A stretch of DNA of 50,000 nt from an uncultured Desulfobacteraceae bacterium (GCA_913060875.1 CAJXSL010000023.1:1-50000), one strand, 5' to 3'; shown: positions 25,327 to 37,543, counted from the first letter of the stretch. The notes: generated from the letters alone by a model not told the origin. Made by a program: numbers and translations.

Positions 25327-26466
25327 ATGGCCTTCAAATGGCTCAAACGTAAAAAAGACCAGCAGGACACCCCGCCCCCCGATGACGATCACGCCCTTCC
25401 GACCGACGAATCCCACGAGGATCTGCCCGAACCTGCTGAAGAAATTATCCGTGAGGAACCGGAAGGCCTAACGGTGGAAGATATACACGACAGGGAGGAT
25501 GGGATCGAAGCGCCGGAGCCGGCCCTGGCCGACACGGATGCCGATGCCAAACCTGAGCGAAGCGGCTTTATGTCCCGGTTGCGCCGGGGGCTGTCCAAAA
25601 CCCGGGATTTCCTGAATACCGATATCGAAGATTTGTTCAGCGGCAAACGCAAACTGGACGATGAGTTGCTTGAAGAACTCGAGGAGTTGTTGATTACAGC
25701 CGACGTCGGCGTGCAGACCACGATGGCGCTGGTGGATAAAATATCCCGAAAAGCCTCCAAAATCGCCTCGGCCGACGATCTGAAGGCCATTCTTAAGGAA
25801 GAGATTCTAACAATCGTCGATACCGCTCCGGCGGCGGACGAAAGCAAGACGCCGTCGAAGCCCCGCGTGGTCATGATCGTAGGTGTCAACGGCGTTGGCA
25901 AAACCACCACCATCGGCAAGCTCGCGGCCCGTTACGGCCGCGATGGGAAAAAGGTGCTGATTGCCGCATCGGACACATTCCGGGCCGCCGCCATCGAGCA
26001 ACTCACCATCTGGGCCGAACGGGCCGGGGCCGACATTGTCAAACACAAAGATCAGGCCGACCCGGCGGCCGTGGCTTTTGACGCCGTGGAAGCGGCTACG
26101 GCCCGGGGCGCGGACATAGTCCTGGTGGATACGGCCGGCCGTCTGCACACCAAGGTTAATCTGATGGAAGAGCTCAAAAAGATCAAACGCTCCCTGTCCA
26201 AAAATTGTCCCGACGCCCCCCATGAAACCCTTCTCGTGCTGGATGCCACTACCGGCCAGAATGCTCTCTCACAAGCCAAGCTCTTCGACGAAGCGATTGC
26301 CTTAAACGGTCTGGCGCTGACCAAACTGGATGGGACTGCCAAGGGCGGCATCGTCGTCAGTATTTGCAGCACGTTGAACATTCCGCTGAAGTATATTGGC
26401 GTCGGTGAACAAATCGACGACCTGCAGGATTTCGATCCCCAGCAGTTCGTGGAGGCCCTGTTCTGA
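25327..26466 (+). CDS. ftsY: Signal recognition particle receptor FtsY
   Basis: A 379-residue SRP-receptor GTPase. The first 80 residues are acidic and variable (the A domain), apart from the basic MAFKWLKRKK start that may touch the membrane. The N domain four-helix bundle spans about 85-165 (SGKRKLDDELLEELEELLITADVG). The G domain holds GVNGVGKTTTIGKLA near 186, DTFRAAAIEQL, the DTAGRL motif, TKLDGTAKGG and the closing IGVGEQIDDLQDFD. It receives ribosome-SRP complexes at the inner membrane with Ffh. An AGGAG site precedes the ATG. Confidence 0.96.
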   Translation: MAFKWLKRKKDQQDTPPPDDDHALPTDESHEDLPEPAEEIIREEPEGLTVEDIHDREDGIEAPEPALADTDADAKPERSGFMSRLRRGLSKTRDFLNTDIEDLFSGKRKLDDELLEELEELLITADVGVQTTMALVDKISRKASKIASADDLKAILKEEILTIVDTAPAADESKTPSKPRVVMIVGVNGVGKTTTIGKLAARYGRDGKKVLIAASDTFRAAAIEQLTIWAERAGADIVKHKDQADPAAVAFDAVEAATARGADIVLVDTAGRLHTKVNLMEELKKIKRSLSKNCPDAPHETLLVLDATTGQNALSQAKLFDEAIALNGLALTKLDGTAKGGIVVSICSTLNIPLKYIGVGEQIDDLQDFDPQQFVEALF

Positions 26467-26680
26467 CCCCTCTTTGAGGCGCCTCCCCAAAAGGGTGGAT
26501 GGGCGCTGAAAAGCGTCCGAACATTGCTTTGGCCTTGATTTGAAACCAATATCCTGTTCCGGGTTTCCGGAGGTTACGGGATTAAGTTTTTTTCTTTCCA
26601 AACCATAAACCACCAGCACACGCCAGGATTTCTGGCGGCCCCACGGCAAACGTGAACGGATCGTAATCGCCCGATCAATC

Positions 26681-26715
26681 CCGGATATCTCATCGCAAAC
26701 GCGTGAGATATCCGG
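26681..26715. repeat. Palindromic repeat, perfect copy (CCGGATATCTCA / TGAGATATCCGG)
   Basis: Perfect 12-base arms (26681-26692 and 26704-26715) around the loop TCGCAAACGCG. The right arm ends one base before the acylphosphatase stop, so it may end that transcript. The loop with its flanking TCTCA recurs at 33342-33357. Confidence 0.7.
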
Positions 26716-26716
26716 T

Positions 26717-26998
26717 CTAGTAGGTTATATCGAAAGCCTGAAATTCCCCTGCGTAGTCTTCCCACTGAATGTCGAGGCTGTCGACACGGGCGATGGGCGG
26801 TCCTTGGCGGCACCAGTCGATAAGATCCTTAACCTGCTGGCACGGGCCTTCCGCCACCGCTTCCACCCGACCATCCGGGAGGTTGCGCACCCACCCGCTC
26901 ACCTGGCAGCGCCGGGCCGCCTGAAGGGTCTCCCAGCGGAAGGCGACCCCCTGCACGCGCCCGGAAATCAAAAGCCTTGCCCTGACGTTCGCTTCCAT
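26717..26998 (-). CDS. acyP: Acylphosphatase
   Basis: A 93-residue protein, the standard size. It has the family core RLLISGRVQGVAFRWETL, in which Arg21 binds the acyl phosphate, and GWVRNLPDGRVEAVAEG, in which Asn39 activates water. It hydrolyses acyl phosphates such as carbamoyl or acetyl phosphate in the cytoplasm. The ATG at 26998 is chosen because GGGGAGAG lies five bases before it; the frame stays open upstream to 27121 but adds unrelated sequence. It follows ligA on the same strand with a 165-base gap and ends against the palindromic repeat at 26681-26715. Confidence 0.92.
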   Translation of the reverse strand: MEANVRARLLISGRVQGVAFRWETLQAARRCQVSGWVRNLPDGRVEAVAEGPCQQVKDLIDWCRQGPPIARVDSLDIQWEDYAGEFQAFDITY

Positions 26999-27163
26999 GA
27001 TTTCTCTCCCCGATCCCCCAAAACGTTCTTTAAAACAACCGGATACCGGCGGCAATTCGGCCTTTAAACGCATGATCTGTTCGGTTGAGGTTTGACGTCG
27101 TGCCGGCCAGGATACTGCCATCGCATTAGCACAGTGGAGAGAATCGAATCGCGTTGTTCCAAA

Positions 27164-29901
<2,738 letters not shown>

Positions 29902-29944
29902 GAAAACTCCAGAGGTCAGGATTTTGGGATTTAAGGGTTTAGGG

Positions 29945-30199
29945 TTACATCGGTCCGGCCCGACGGCTCAGTTCATCCTTGACCTCGTCGATAATATCAT
30001 AAAGCCACATGACATCTTCGATGGTCAATCGCCCGGCACGCGTGGGGGCTCGATCTGTTCCGTCCTTCTTTTTCAGAACCCGAGGACCGATCTGTACTTT
30101 GGGTTCGCCATCGGCATACTGATTGATGCTGATGATAAGGCCGGTCTCGGCACACTTCCATTCCTGGATGACTTTATCTTTATCCGGTTCGTAAGGCAT
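29945..30199 (-). CDS. Small protein with PC4/ssDNA-binding-like pattern
   Basis: An 84-residue protein I cannot name with certainty. After a charged start it has a strand-rich middle (GLIISINQYADGEPKVQIGP), a basic loop (KKKDGTDRAPTRAG) and a helix RLTIEDVMWLYDIIDEVKDEL. The order of strands, basic loop, then G-x-L-T-x-E helix is that of the transcriptional coactivator PC4 fold, a single-stranded DNA binder with bacterial members. This is pattern reading, not an alignment. AAGGAG lies ten bases before the chosen ATG; a TTG ten codons earlier is also open. It sits between glyS and a phosphorylase-family gene, two genes from ligA, in one minus-strand run. Confidence 0.65.
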   Translation of the reverse strand: MPYEPDKDKVIQEWKCAETGLIISINQYADGEPKVQIGPRVLKKKDGTDRAPTRAGRLTIEDVMWLYDIIDEVKDELSRRAGPM

Positions 30200-30247
30200 A
30201 AGTACGATACTCCTTTTGTCCTTCGACAAACAGCGCTTGGCCGTCGT

Positions 30248-32338
30248 TCAAGTGGCAATCTTCGTAAAATCAGCAATATCGGTAAACAGCTCCGTCAAAC
30301 GCTCCAGCAATGCCAGGCGGTTGGCACGGACGGCGGGATCCTCCGCCATCACCATGACCCCGTCGAAAAACGCATCCACCGGCTGTTTCAAGGTGGCAAT
30401 GTGGTGCAGGGCGGCGTCATAAGCCCCCCGCTGGACCTGGGCGGCCACACTTTCCCGCACCCCTTCATAGGCCTGCAGCAATTGCGTTTCGCACGATTTT
30501 TCAAAAAGCCCCTGATCCAGCGGCAGGACGTCCCCCATGTTGTCCGCCCGCTCCGATTTCTTCAGGATGTTCACGACGCGTTTGAATGCCGCGGCCAGCA
30601 TTTCGAAATCCGCATCAGAGCGGACCTGCTCCAAAGCCTCGACCCGCTGCCAGGCATCCGGGATATGATCGACCGATACCGAGGTGACGGCCGCCACACT
30701 GTCTTTGGCAAACCCCTCGTCGGCCAGGATGCGGTCGATGCGGCGCTTGAAGAAAACATAAATGGCCTCTGTCAATTCCGCCAGGCGGCCTTCGGTCTTG
30801 TCACCAAACTGGGAAAGCCCGAAACGAATCAAGGCCTTCAGGGAAAGGGTCATCTTGGTCGACCGTATGATCTGCACCACCCCGATGGCCTGCCGACGAA
30901 GGGCGTAGGGATCGGCCGCCCCGGTGGGCTCCAGGCCCACACTGAAACATCCGCAGATGGAATCCATCTTGTCGGCAATGGACACAATCGCCCCGGTGAG
31001 GGTTTCCGGCAGCGCCCCTCCGGAACGGGTCGGACGGTAGTGCTCCTCGATGGCCGCCGGGACGTCTCCGGGTTCCCCGGCCACCTTGGCGTAAACCCGC
31101 CCCATGACCCCCTGCAGTTTGGGGAATTCCACGACGACCTGGCTGACCAGGTCGGTTTTGCACAGACGCGCAGCGCGTTCCACCTGCTGCTGAAGCGCCG
31201 CATCCCCGCCGACGGCCTCTGCGATATAACGTCCCAGGGCCGCTATTCGGCGACTTTTGGCGCGCATGGAGCCCAACTCCGCCTGGAAAAGAACACCGCT
31301 CAGTTTTTCAAAACGCTCATCCGCGGAAACATTCAGATCCGCCCGGTAAAAAAACTGGGCATCGCTCAGCCGCGCCCGCAGCACCCGTTCATGCCCGTTG
31401 GCCACCAACGCCAGATCCCGTGTGCGGGTATTGTTGACGGCGATAAAAGCCGGCATGAGTTGGCCGGCCTTGTCCACCACCGCGAAATACTTCTGGTGCT
31501 CCCGCATGGCCGTAATCAGGACTTCCCGGGGAACCTCCAGGAAATCGGTCTCGAAACGGCCGGTGGTGGCCACGGGATTCTCCACCAGGTTGGTGACGAT
31601 ATCCACTAGTTCCTCGTCTTCCAATACGCGGCCGCCGGCCTCCGCAGCGGCCCGGGTCACTTCCGCAACCACCATTTGCCGGCGCGTCCCGATGTCGGCG
31701 ATGACATGCGCCTTTTCCAGGCTGTCAGCATAATCGCCGGCATGGCGGAGCTTCACTTTGCCGGGCGCCATGAAAACGTGGCCGCAACTGTTGCGGCCGC
31801 TTTTGACGTTGCCCACCGCAAACGGAATGGTCTTGTCGCCCAGCAGGGCCACGATGGTGTGAATGGGCCGGGCAAAACTGATGTCCAGATCAGCCCACCG
31901 CATGGACTTGGGAAACGGCACCGCCAACACCACCTCGGGCAACAGGGCTTTCAATACGGTGCGGGTTGCCAGACCGCGCTCGGTCTTGCGGGCCACGAGA
32001 TACTCGCCCTTTTCCGTCACTTTGCGCTTGAGCCGGTTCAGCGGCACGCCGACCTTCTCGGCAAACTTCTGTGCCGCCACCGTAGGCTGGCCGTTGGCGT
32101 CGAACCCCACCCGAGCCGGCGGCCCCATTATCTCCGTGGCTTCGGAGCGCTGTTTGGGGACCACGTCGTCGATGATGACGGACAGGCGCCGGGGGGTGCC
32201 GTAAGTTCGTATGGGACCGTGGTCGATTCGGGCGGCCGACAGTTTCTCCGTCAAAGACTTCTGTATGGCCTGCAATGCCGGGACAATATAACCAGCGGGG
32301 ATTTCCTCGGCCCCGATTTCCAGTAATAATTTTTCCAT
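30248..32338 (-). CDS. glyS: Glycine--tRNA ligase beta subunit
   Basis: A 696-residue beta subunit of the bacterial alpha2-beta2 glycyl-tRNA synthetase. Signatures are LLLEIGAEEIPAGY at the start, GPIRTYGTPRRLSV, EHQKYFAV, ADKMDSICGCFSVG and DPYALRRQAIG, ending with the anticodon-binding region. The subunit binds tRNA-Gly, and the alpha subunit holds the aminoacylation site. I chose the ATG at 32338 with GAGGTG six bases upstream; the frame opens three codons earlier at that GTG. It follows glyQ by 74 bases on the same strand, as expected. Confidence 0.96.
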   Translation of the reverse strand: MEKLLLEIGAEEIPAGYIVPALQAIQKSLTEKLSAARIDHGPIRTYGTPRRLSVIIDDVVPKQRSEATEIMGPPARVGFDANGQPTVAAQKFAEKVGVPLNRLKRKVTEKGEYLVARKTERGLATRTVLKALLPEVVLAVPFPKSMRWADLDISFARPIHTIVALLGDKTIPFAVGNVKSGRNSCGHVFMAPGKVKLRHAGDYADSLEKAHVIADIGTRRQMVVAEVTRAAAEAGGRVLEDEELVDIVTNLVENPVATTGRFETDFLEVPREVLITAMREHQKYFAVVDKAGQLMPAFIAVNNTRTRDLALVANGHERVLRARLSDAQFFYRADLNVSADERFEKLSGVLFQAELGSMRAKSRRIAALGRYIAEAVGGDAALQQQVERAARLCKTDLVSQVVVEFPKLQGVMGRVYAKVAGEPGDVPAAIEEHYRPTRSGGALPETLTGAIVSIADKMDSICGCFSVGLEPTGAADPYALRRQAIGVVQIIRSTKMTLSLKALIRFGLSQFGDKTEGRLAELTEAIYVFFKRRIDRILADEGFAKDSVAAVTSVSVDHIPDAWQRVEALEQVRSDADFEMLAAAFKRVVNILKKSERADNMGDVLPLDQGLFEKSCETQLLQAYEGVRESVAAQVQRGAYDAALHHIATLKQPVDAFFDGVMVMAEDPAVRANRLALLERLTELFTDIADFTKIAT

Positions 32339-32412
32339 TGGTTTCACCTCGTTGATTCTTATCAGGATTCATTCCACCCAGATCGGTCGCATGTCTTCCA
32401 TTCGGCGGGATC

Positions 32413-33297
32413 TCACAGCTTGGGGATGCCGCGTTCCAGGAGAGGATATCCCATGCTCTCCCGCTGCTTGACATAAGCTTCCGCACAAAGGCGCGCCAGG
32501 GTGCGAATACGGCCGATATAGCCAGTCCGCTCCGTTACACTGATGGCCCCGCGCGCATCCAGAAGATTGAAGGTATGGGAACATTTCAGGCAGTATTCGT
32601 AGGCGGGCAGCACCAGGCCGTCTTCGATCACCCGCTTGGATTCGGCCTCATATTGGGAGAAGAAACCAAACAGCATTTCCACGTCGGCTTTTTGAAAATT
32701 ATAGGTCGACTGCTCGACCTCCTGTTGGTGATGCACATCCCCGTACTTGACGGTATCGTTCCATGTCAGATCGTAAACGTTGTCGACCCCTTGCAGGTAC
32801 ATGGCAATCCGTTCGAGACCGTACGTCAGTTCGACCGAAATTGGCGACAGCTCAATGCTCCCGCAAAGCTGGAAATAGGTAAACTGCGTAATTTCCATAC
32901 CGTCCAGCCAGACCTCCCAGCCAAGACCGGCAGCGCCCAGGGTCGGCGATTCCCAATCGTCTTCCACAAACCGGATATCGTGCTCCAGCGGATCGATTCC
33001 CAGCACCTTCATGCTCTGTAAGTAGAGTTGCTGCACATTGAAAGGCGACGGTTTCAAAATAACCTGGAACTGGTAATAATGCTGCAACCGGTTGGGATTC
33101 TCGCCATAACGGCCGTCCGTGGGACGGCGTGACGGCTGGACATACGCCACATTCCAGGGTTCCGGTCCCAGGGCGCGCAGGAGGGTTGTCGGATGAAACG
33201 TTCCCGCCCCCACTTCCATGTCGTAAGGTTGTGCCAGCACACACCCCTTGCCGGCCCAAAACTGCTGCAGTTTTAAAATAACGTTTTGAAAATGCAT
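32413..33297 (-). CDS. glyQ: Glycine--tRNA ligase alpha subunit
   Basis: A 294-residue alpha subunit, normal length. It shows [64 protein letters not shown] and the class II motif region [14 protein letters not shown]. It forms glycyl-adenylate and charges tRNA-Gly with GlyS. GAGGAG precedes the ATG by six bases. No T-box leader is seen in the 134 bases upstream. It lies downstream of a GHMP kinase and recO. Confidence 0.96.
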   Translation of the reverse strand: MHFQNVILKLQQFWAGKGCVLAQPYDMEVGAGTFHPTTLLRALGPEPWNVAYVQPSRRPTDGRYGENPNRLQHYYQFQVILKPSPFNVQQLYLQSMKVLGIDPLEHDIRFVEDDWESPTLGAAGLGWEVWLDGMEITQFTYFQLCGSIELSPISVELTYGLERIAMYLQGVDNVYDLTWNDTVKYGDVHHQQEVEQSTYNFQKADVEMLFGFFSQYEAESKRVIEDGLVLPAYEYCLKCSHTFNLLDARGAISVTERTGYIGRIRTLARLCAEAYVKQRESMGYPLLERGIPKL

Positions 33298-33340
33298 AAG
33301 AACTCCTCGGCAATCGAATCGTACGGTTCCATATGTTGGG

Positions 33341-33360
33341 GTCTCATCGCAAACGCGAGA
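33341..33360. repeat. Loop-and-arm copy of the palindromic repeat
   Basis: TCTCATCGCAAACGCG (33342-33357) is identical to the loop and inner arm of the perfect copy at 26688-26703, but the outer arms have decayed. Located between glyQ and the GHMP kinase gene. Confidence 0.5.
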
Positions 33361-33431
33361 ACCTTATCGACGTTTTAAAAAATGGCGGTTCGGCCTGCCC
33401 GCCGACATCATCCTTGGGCGCCACGGCACGG

Positions 33432-34502
33432 CTAGGAAGCAATGGTCAAGCCCTCCATGTCGGGATTCACCGCCAGCAGTTGCGCTTCGGGCCGCTGGGC
33501 CAAAATCGAACGCCATTCCTGGCGAAGACGCTTTATGGCGCCACGCTCACCTACCGCCCACAAACAGCCGCCGCCCCCGGCCCCGGTAAATCGTCCGCCA
33601 CAACCACAGGCCGCGGCGGCATCGACCAGGGCCGCACCGATATCATCCAGCACCTCCGGGGTCATCATACGACGAATAGCGGTTTCTTCATTCATGGCGG
33701 CCGCAGCCGCAGCCCATTGTCCTTCCTCTATCGCACGGCTGAAACGATGCACGCAGTCCGCCACCTGAGCCCAGCGAAGGCGATCCTTCCCCGCTAAAAA
33801 TCGGCGCACCCAGGTGCCGTTGATGTCCCGTGACGCATGGGGAATTCCGCAATAAGCTACCAGAAAGTGGGCGTCAAGATCATTCGGCCCCGGGCGCGTG
33901 GCCACGGCTTTACGTCGGATGGCCAGTCCGTCCCGACCGACCTCCCAGTGCCAGGTATTCAGCCCTCCGTAGGCCGCGCCAAGCTGGTCCTGCATCCCGC
34001 AGGGGACGCCCGCCGTCGTTTCTTCAATACGATGGGCACGCCGCACAATCTGATCCAGGTTTAAATCCTCGTAACCCGCCAAAGCGCGCAGACGGGCCAG
34101 CGCCCCCACCAGGGCCACGGCCGCCACCGAGGATCCGCCCAAAGCACTGCGGGGCGGCGAGGCACTGTCGATCATGATGTGCAGACCGGCCGCCTCGAAG
34201 TGTACCGCTACGGCGAACATCAGGCCCAGAGCATGGTGGAAGGGAGCTTTCTCAAACGGGAAAGCCGCACTTTCAAATCCGCGGGAACTCACCTTGATCC
34301 AGCCCTTCCGGTAAGGATGCAGTTCCACACGCGTGCGCAGGTTCAGGGCCATGTTGAAGGTACAGGGCCGAGCGTGTTGAAGCGGGTAATAGAAAGTCCC
34401 GATATCCAGGGTGCCCCCCATGTCTACACGGCAAGGCGCCGACGCTTGCACGGTGTGGGTATTGACGGCATTTTCAATCCAAGGGACCACGGAACCCTCC
34501 AT
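33432..34502 (-). CDS. GHMP kinase family protein, substrate unknown
   Basis: A 356-residue GHMP-type kinase. Motif 1 is APCRVDMGGTLDIG, motif 2 the phosphate loop PPRSALGGSSVAAVALVGAL, and motif 3 GRFTGAGGGGCLWAV near the C-terminus. The general layout recalls D-glycero-D-manno-heptose 7-phosphate kinases and galactokinases, but I cannot fix the substrate. Two in-frame methionine-type starts exist. The ATG at 34502 shares its first base with the recO stop (TGATG), so translation is probably coupled to recO. It is placed between recO and glyQ, with no other sugar-nucleotide or envelope gene adjacent, which leaves its pathway open. Confidence 0.8.
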   Translation of the reverse strand: MEGSVVPWIENAVNTHTVQASAPCRVDMGGTLDIGTFYYPLQHARPCTFNMALNLRTRVELHPYRKGWIKVSSRGFESAAFPFEKAPFHHALGLMFAVAVHFEAAGLHIMIDSASPPRSALGGSSVAAVALVGALARLRALAGYEDLNLDQIVRRAHRIEETTAGVPCGMQDQLGAAYGGLNTWHWEVGRDGLAIRRKAVATRPGPNDLDAHFLVAYCGIPHASRDINGTWVRRFLAGKDRLRWAQVADCVHRFSRAIEEGQWAAAAAAMNEETAIRRMMTPEVLDDIGAALVDAAAACGCGGRFTGAGGGGCLWAVGERGAIKRLRQEWRSILAQRPEAQLLAVNPDMEGLTIAS

Positions 34503-35299
34503 CAATGGCCGTCCATGACCCTGGGTTCAGGTCCTTTTACGTCCGGCCTTAATTGGCGCAGCACTTTCAAGCTACGAGGCTCTTTACCTAAATGATAGGG
34601 AACAAACGTCTCCAGAAATCGCTGCGCTTCCCCCAACGCCTGGGCAGAAAAACGCAGCCGCCCCACACGGTCAAGGTCGCCCTGGGCCAGCCACTGGAGC
34701 TGTTTGATGGTGCCCCGGGAAAGGCAGATATGCGTTCCCTCCGGATCCTCACAGCCATGGCATCGCAGCCCCCCGCGGGGCATGTCAAACCCCGCAACGT
34801 GATGGGGCAGGTTGTCCAGGCCGGCATGACAGACACAGCAGTAATTGAGGTTCGGGCACAGGCCGGCGATGTCGAGAAAGCGCATTTGGAACAATAGGTT
34901 CAGCAGGGCAGAATCCATCTTCTGACGATTCAAAGCGTCCAAGACAAACACCAGCAAACCGTAGAGACATTTCTGGGGCTGCGCCTCCTCGCTCCAGGAC
35001 GTTATAAGCTCCGCCCAATAGCTGGCGTATGCCGTCGCCAGCATATTTTCCCGGATGGCGGCAAAGGGCTCTTCCAACACCGCCTCCTGCAGCACGGGCA
35101 GACCGGACCGCCGGCGTGTTTGGCAGGCTATTTTCAGAACTGAAAACAGTTCCAGAACGCCGGCGAAACGTTTTTTGCTTTTCTTGGCATGTTTGGCAAT
35201 AACCGCAACCTTGCCGGCTTCTTCTGTGAAAAACGTCAAGATCAGGTCGTAGTCGCCGTAATCGACCCGGCGAAGCAAAACAGCCGCTGTTGCGTCCAT
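34502..35299 (-). CDS. recO: DNA repair protein RecO
   Basis: A 265-residue RecO. The N-terminal OB domain reads AAVLLRRVDYGDYDLILTFFTEEAGKVAVIAKHAKKSKKRFAG. The helical C-terminal part carries a zinc-type set CPNLNYCCVCH and CHGC, as in many RecO proteins. RecO anneals ssDNA and, with RecR, loads RecA in gap repair. The start is ATG 35299 or the GTG two codons before; GCGGGTGG lies just upstream. It begins nine bases after the mgtE stop and overlaps the following kinase start by one base, so mgtE-recO-kinase look like one transcript. Confidence 0.92.
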   Translation of the reverse strand: MDATAAVLLRRVDYGDYDLILTFFTEEAGKVAVIAKHAKKSKKRFAGVLELFSVLKIACQTRRRSGLPVLQEAVLEEPFAAIRENMLATAYASYWAELITSWSEEAQPQKCLYGLLVFVLDALNRQKMDSALLNLLFQMRFLDIAGLCPNLNYCCVCHAGLDNLPHHVAGFDMPRGGLRCHGCEDPEGTHICLSRGTIKQLQWLAQGDLDRVGRLRFSAQALGEAQRFLETFVPYHLGKEPRSLKVLRQLRPDVKGPEPRVMDGH

Positions 35300-35308
35300 G
35301 GCCACCCG

Positions 35309-36667
35309 CTAAATACCAAGCAGCATCGTTGCCAGTATGAAATAGCAGTAGACGCTGATGATATCAATCGATGTGGTTACAAAGGGACCGGTCGCCACCG
35401 CCGGATCGATATTGATGCGCGCCAAAAGCAACGGCACCCCCGAGCCCACTAACGCGGACACGGTCATCGAAACGATGACCGCCAACCCGACGGCCGTCGC
35501 CAGCATCGGCACCGCATATTGGAACTGGGCCACCGTAGCGATCAGGACGGCATAGAACACCCCCAGGATCAATCCGATCGCAAACTCCTTGGACACCACG
35601 CGCCAGAATTCCCGGACGTTGATCCGACCGGTGGCCAGCCCCCGCACCACAATGGTGGACGATTGGGTGCCAATGTTGCCTCCCATGCCCATGATCACCG
35701 GGATAAAGGCGGCCAGATAGGCAAATTGATTCAGGGTGCCTTCAAAACGGCCAATGATGAAGAGCGCCATGATCCCGCCGGCACAACTGGCCAGTAACCA
35801 GGGCAGGCGGGTTTTGGTGCTGCGGATGACAGACTGGGTCTCCACGTATTCTTCACCGACACCGGCCATTTTCAACATATCCTCGGTGGCCTCCTGGCGA
35901 AAAATATCGATGACGTCATCGACCGTGACAATCCCCTCCAGACGATGGGATTCGTCGACAACGGGCACCGCCAGGATATCGTAGCGTTCAACGAGTGTGG
36001 CGACTTCCTCCTGGTCCACATCCGTTCCAACGGTAAAAACATCCGTGGTCATAAACTGCTTGAGCGGCGTTTCCGGCGGCACCACAACCAACTGGCGCAG
36101 TGAACTGACACCGACAAGCTTCCCATATTCGTCTACAACGTAGAGGTAAAAGGGCATCTCGACGTCATGATATTCGGTCTGGATCTTTTCAATGGCCTTG
36201 CGGGCGGTGAGGTCCTGCGGCAGCGCAATAAAATCCGTTACCATGATGCCGCCGGCCGTATCGTCATCGTACTTGAGCAGACCCTCGATTTCTTCGGAGC
36301 CCTCTTTCTGCATCTTCTCCAGAATGGCATCCGATTTGTCTTCCGGCAGCCGCCCGATCAGATCGGCCACGTCATCGGAAGGCATCTGCTCCAGGACCTC
36401 GACAATATCCTCCAGTTTAAGTTGGTTGGACAGATGGAAAAAAGTGTCCTCGTCCAATTCACTGAACAGGATACCCTTTTTCTCCGTATCCCTAATCATG
36501 TTCAACAGCTGGAGCTGGTTGGCAACCGAAAGGGAGCGGAAGACAATCGAAAGATCAGCCGCGTGGGTTTTGTCGATGATCTTGCGCAAATTGGTCGTTG
36601 CGCCGCGACGCAACAGACGTTTGATACTGTCCACCAGAATTTTATTGTTGTTCAACATGCGCTTCAT
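35309..36667 (-). CDS. mgtE: Magnesium transporter MgtE
   Basis: A 452-residue MgtE. The cytoplasmic N domain of helical repeats (residues about 20-130, with EQMPSDDVADLIGRLP) is followed by two CBS domains (about 135-255) and five membrane helices. PVIMGMGGNIGTQSSTIVVRGLA forms the pore-lining region, and the last helices contain the conserved acidic Mg site region. MgtE is a channel-like Mg2+ importer gated by Mg2+ bound between the cytoplasmic domains. Length is normal. It lies directly upstream of recO with a nine-base gap. No Mg riboswitch is seen in the 35 bases between it and the upstream gene. Confidence 0.94.
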   Translation of the reverse strand: MKRMLNNNKILVDSIKRLLRRGATTNLRKIIDKTHAADLSIVFRSLSVANQLQLLNMIRDTEKKGILFSELDEDTFFHLSNQLKLEDIVEVLEQMPSDDVADLIGRLPEDKSDAILEKMQKEGSEEIEGLLKYDDDTAGGIMVTDFIALPQDLTARKAIEKIQTEYHDVEMPFYLYVVDEYGKLVGVSSLRQLVVVPPETPLKQFMTTDVFTVGTDVDQEEVATLVERYDILAVPVVDESHRLEGIVTVDDVIDIFRQEATEDMLKMAGVGEEYVETQSVIRSTKTRLPWLLASCAGGIMALFIIGRFEGTLNQFAYLAAFIPVIMGMGGNIGTQSSTIVVRGLATGRINVREFWRVVSKEFAIGLILGVFYAVLIATVAQFQYAVPMLATAVGLAVIVSMTVSALVGSGVPLLLARINIDPAVATGPFVTTSIDIISVYCYFILATMLLGI

Positions 36668-36702
36668 CGTTATCGACCACCCATTGCCGTATAGTTTTTC
36701 TG

Positions 36703-37482
36703 TCAGGGCAGTTGCAGATTAACCACTTGACCGGTACGCCCCTGCACCGGAACAGGTTTGTCATTTAATTGAACCGTAACCCCGCCGGCATTGCCGATGA
36801 GCACATTGAACATGGTGTCTGCTTCAAGCTGCAATGTCTCCTCGGGTTTCAGGATGTGCTCCGTTGCGCGGGCCTCATCGGCGATCACCTTCAACCACGT
36901 TTCTTCGTGGGCGATGATTTCCAGCCGATAGCTCCGGGGTTGTTTTTCAGTCTTTTCCCTCGGGCTGACGCCGGTTTCTTCTGGCGCAACCGTTTGAACA
37001 CCGGCCGGTTCGGTCTTGGCGACCTCATGATCCGGTGGAATCACCTCTCTTGTATTATCGTCATGCGGGGCCTGTGGGGCGGTTTCCGTATATTGGGTGT
37101 CGAACAACGGATAGGTCAACAATGTACCGCCAACCAGGATAATCATCAAAGCGGTCACCCATAAAACCGTCAACCAGAACCGCCTCCCTTGCGGAGTTGA
37201 CGCCTCGGAACCCACCGGTTCCGGCGTGAGGTTTTGGCGTCGCCGCTCGAAGCGTTTCAGCACCTCTTCCGTATCCGCATCGATTGCCCTGGCGAACGAT
37301 TGCAGGAATCCTTTGACAAATACGTCACCGGGCAGTTTTTCGTAGTCTTCCGCCTCGATGGCTCGCAGGATCTCTCCACGTATCCGTGTTTCCGCCGCCA
37401 CACGCTCTATGGAAAGACCCTTTTTCACCCGCACCGATTGCAGGTACAGGCCGTAGGAAGGTGTTTTATCGGTTTTCGTCAT
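36703..37482 (-). CDS. RodZ-like membrane protein with N-terminal helix-turn-helix
   Basis: A 259-residue protein of RodZ layout. Residues about 10-80 form a Cro/CI-type helix-turn-helix (YGLYLQSVRVKKGLSIERVA, EDYEKLPGDVFVKGFLQSFA). A single membrane helix lies near 105-125 (FWLTVLWVTALMIILVGGTLL), then a proline- and charge-rich linker, and a C-terminal DUF4115 beta domain (LEIIAHEETWLKVIADE to VTVQLNDKPVPVQG). RodZ links MreB to the cell-wall machinery in rods. I chose the ATG at 37482, with GGAGG five bases upstream. It follows surA by 61 bases and precedes mgtE by 35. The pairing with surA points to envelope work. Confidence 0.85.
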   Translation of the reverse strand: MTKTDKTPSYGLYLQSVRVKKGLSIERVAAETRIRGEILRAIEAEDYEKLPGDVFVKGFLQSFARAIDADTEEVLKRFERRRQNLTPEPVGSEASTPQGRRFWLTVLWVTALMIILVGGTLLTYPLFDTQYTETAPQAPHDDNTREVIPPDHEVAKTEPAGVQTVAPEETGVSPREKTEKQPRSYRLEIIAHEETWLKVIADEARATEHILKPEETLQLEADTMFNVLIGNAGGVTVQLNDKPVPVQGRTGQVVNLQLP

Positions 37483-37543
37483 ACCATCCTCCGCTTCGCT
37501 AACATGGGGGCGCCAGGACAATGTTGGGCCGCCACTGTTTTGA

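Noticed and set aside
33298-33431. T-box or other leader in front of glyQ
   Set aside because: No T-box core sequence or specifier stem is visible, only a decayed repeat copy.
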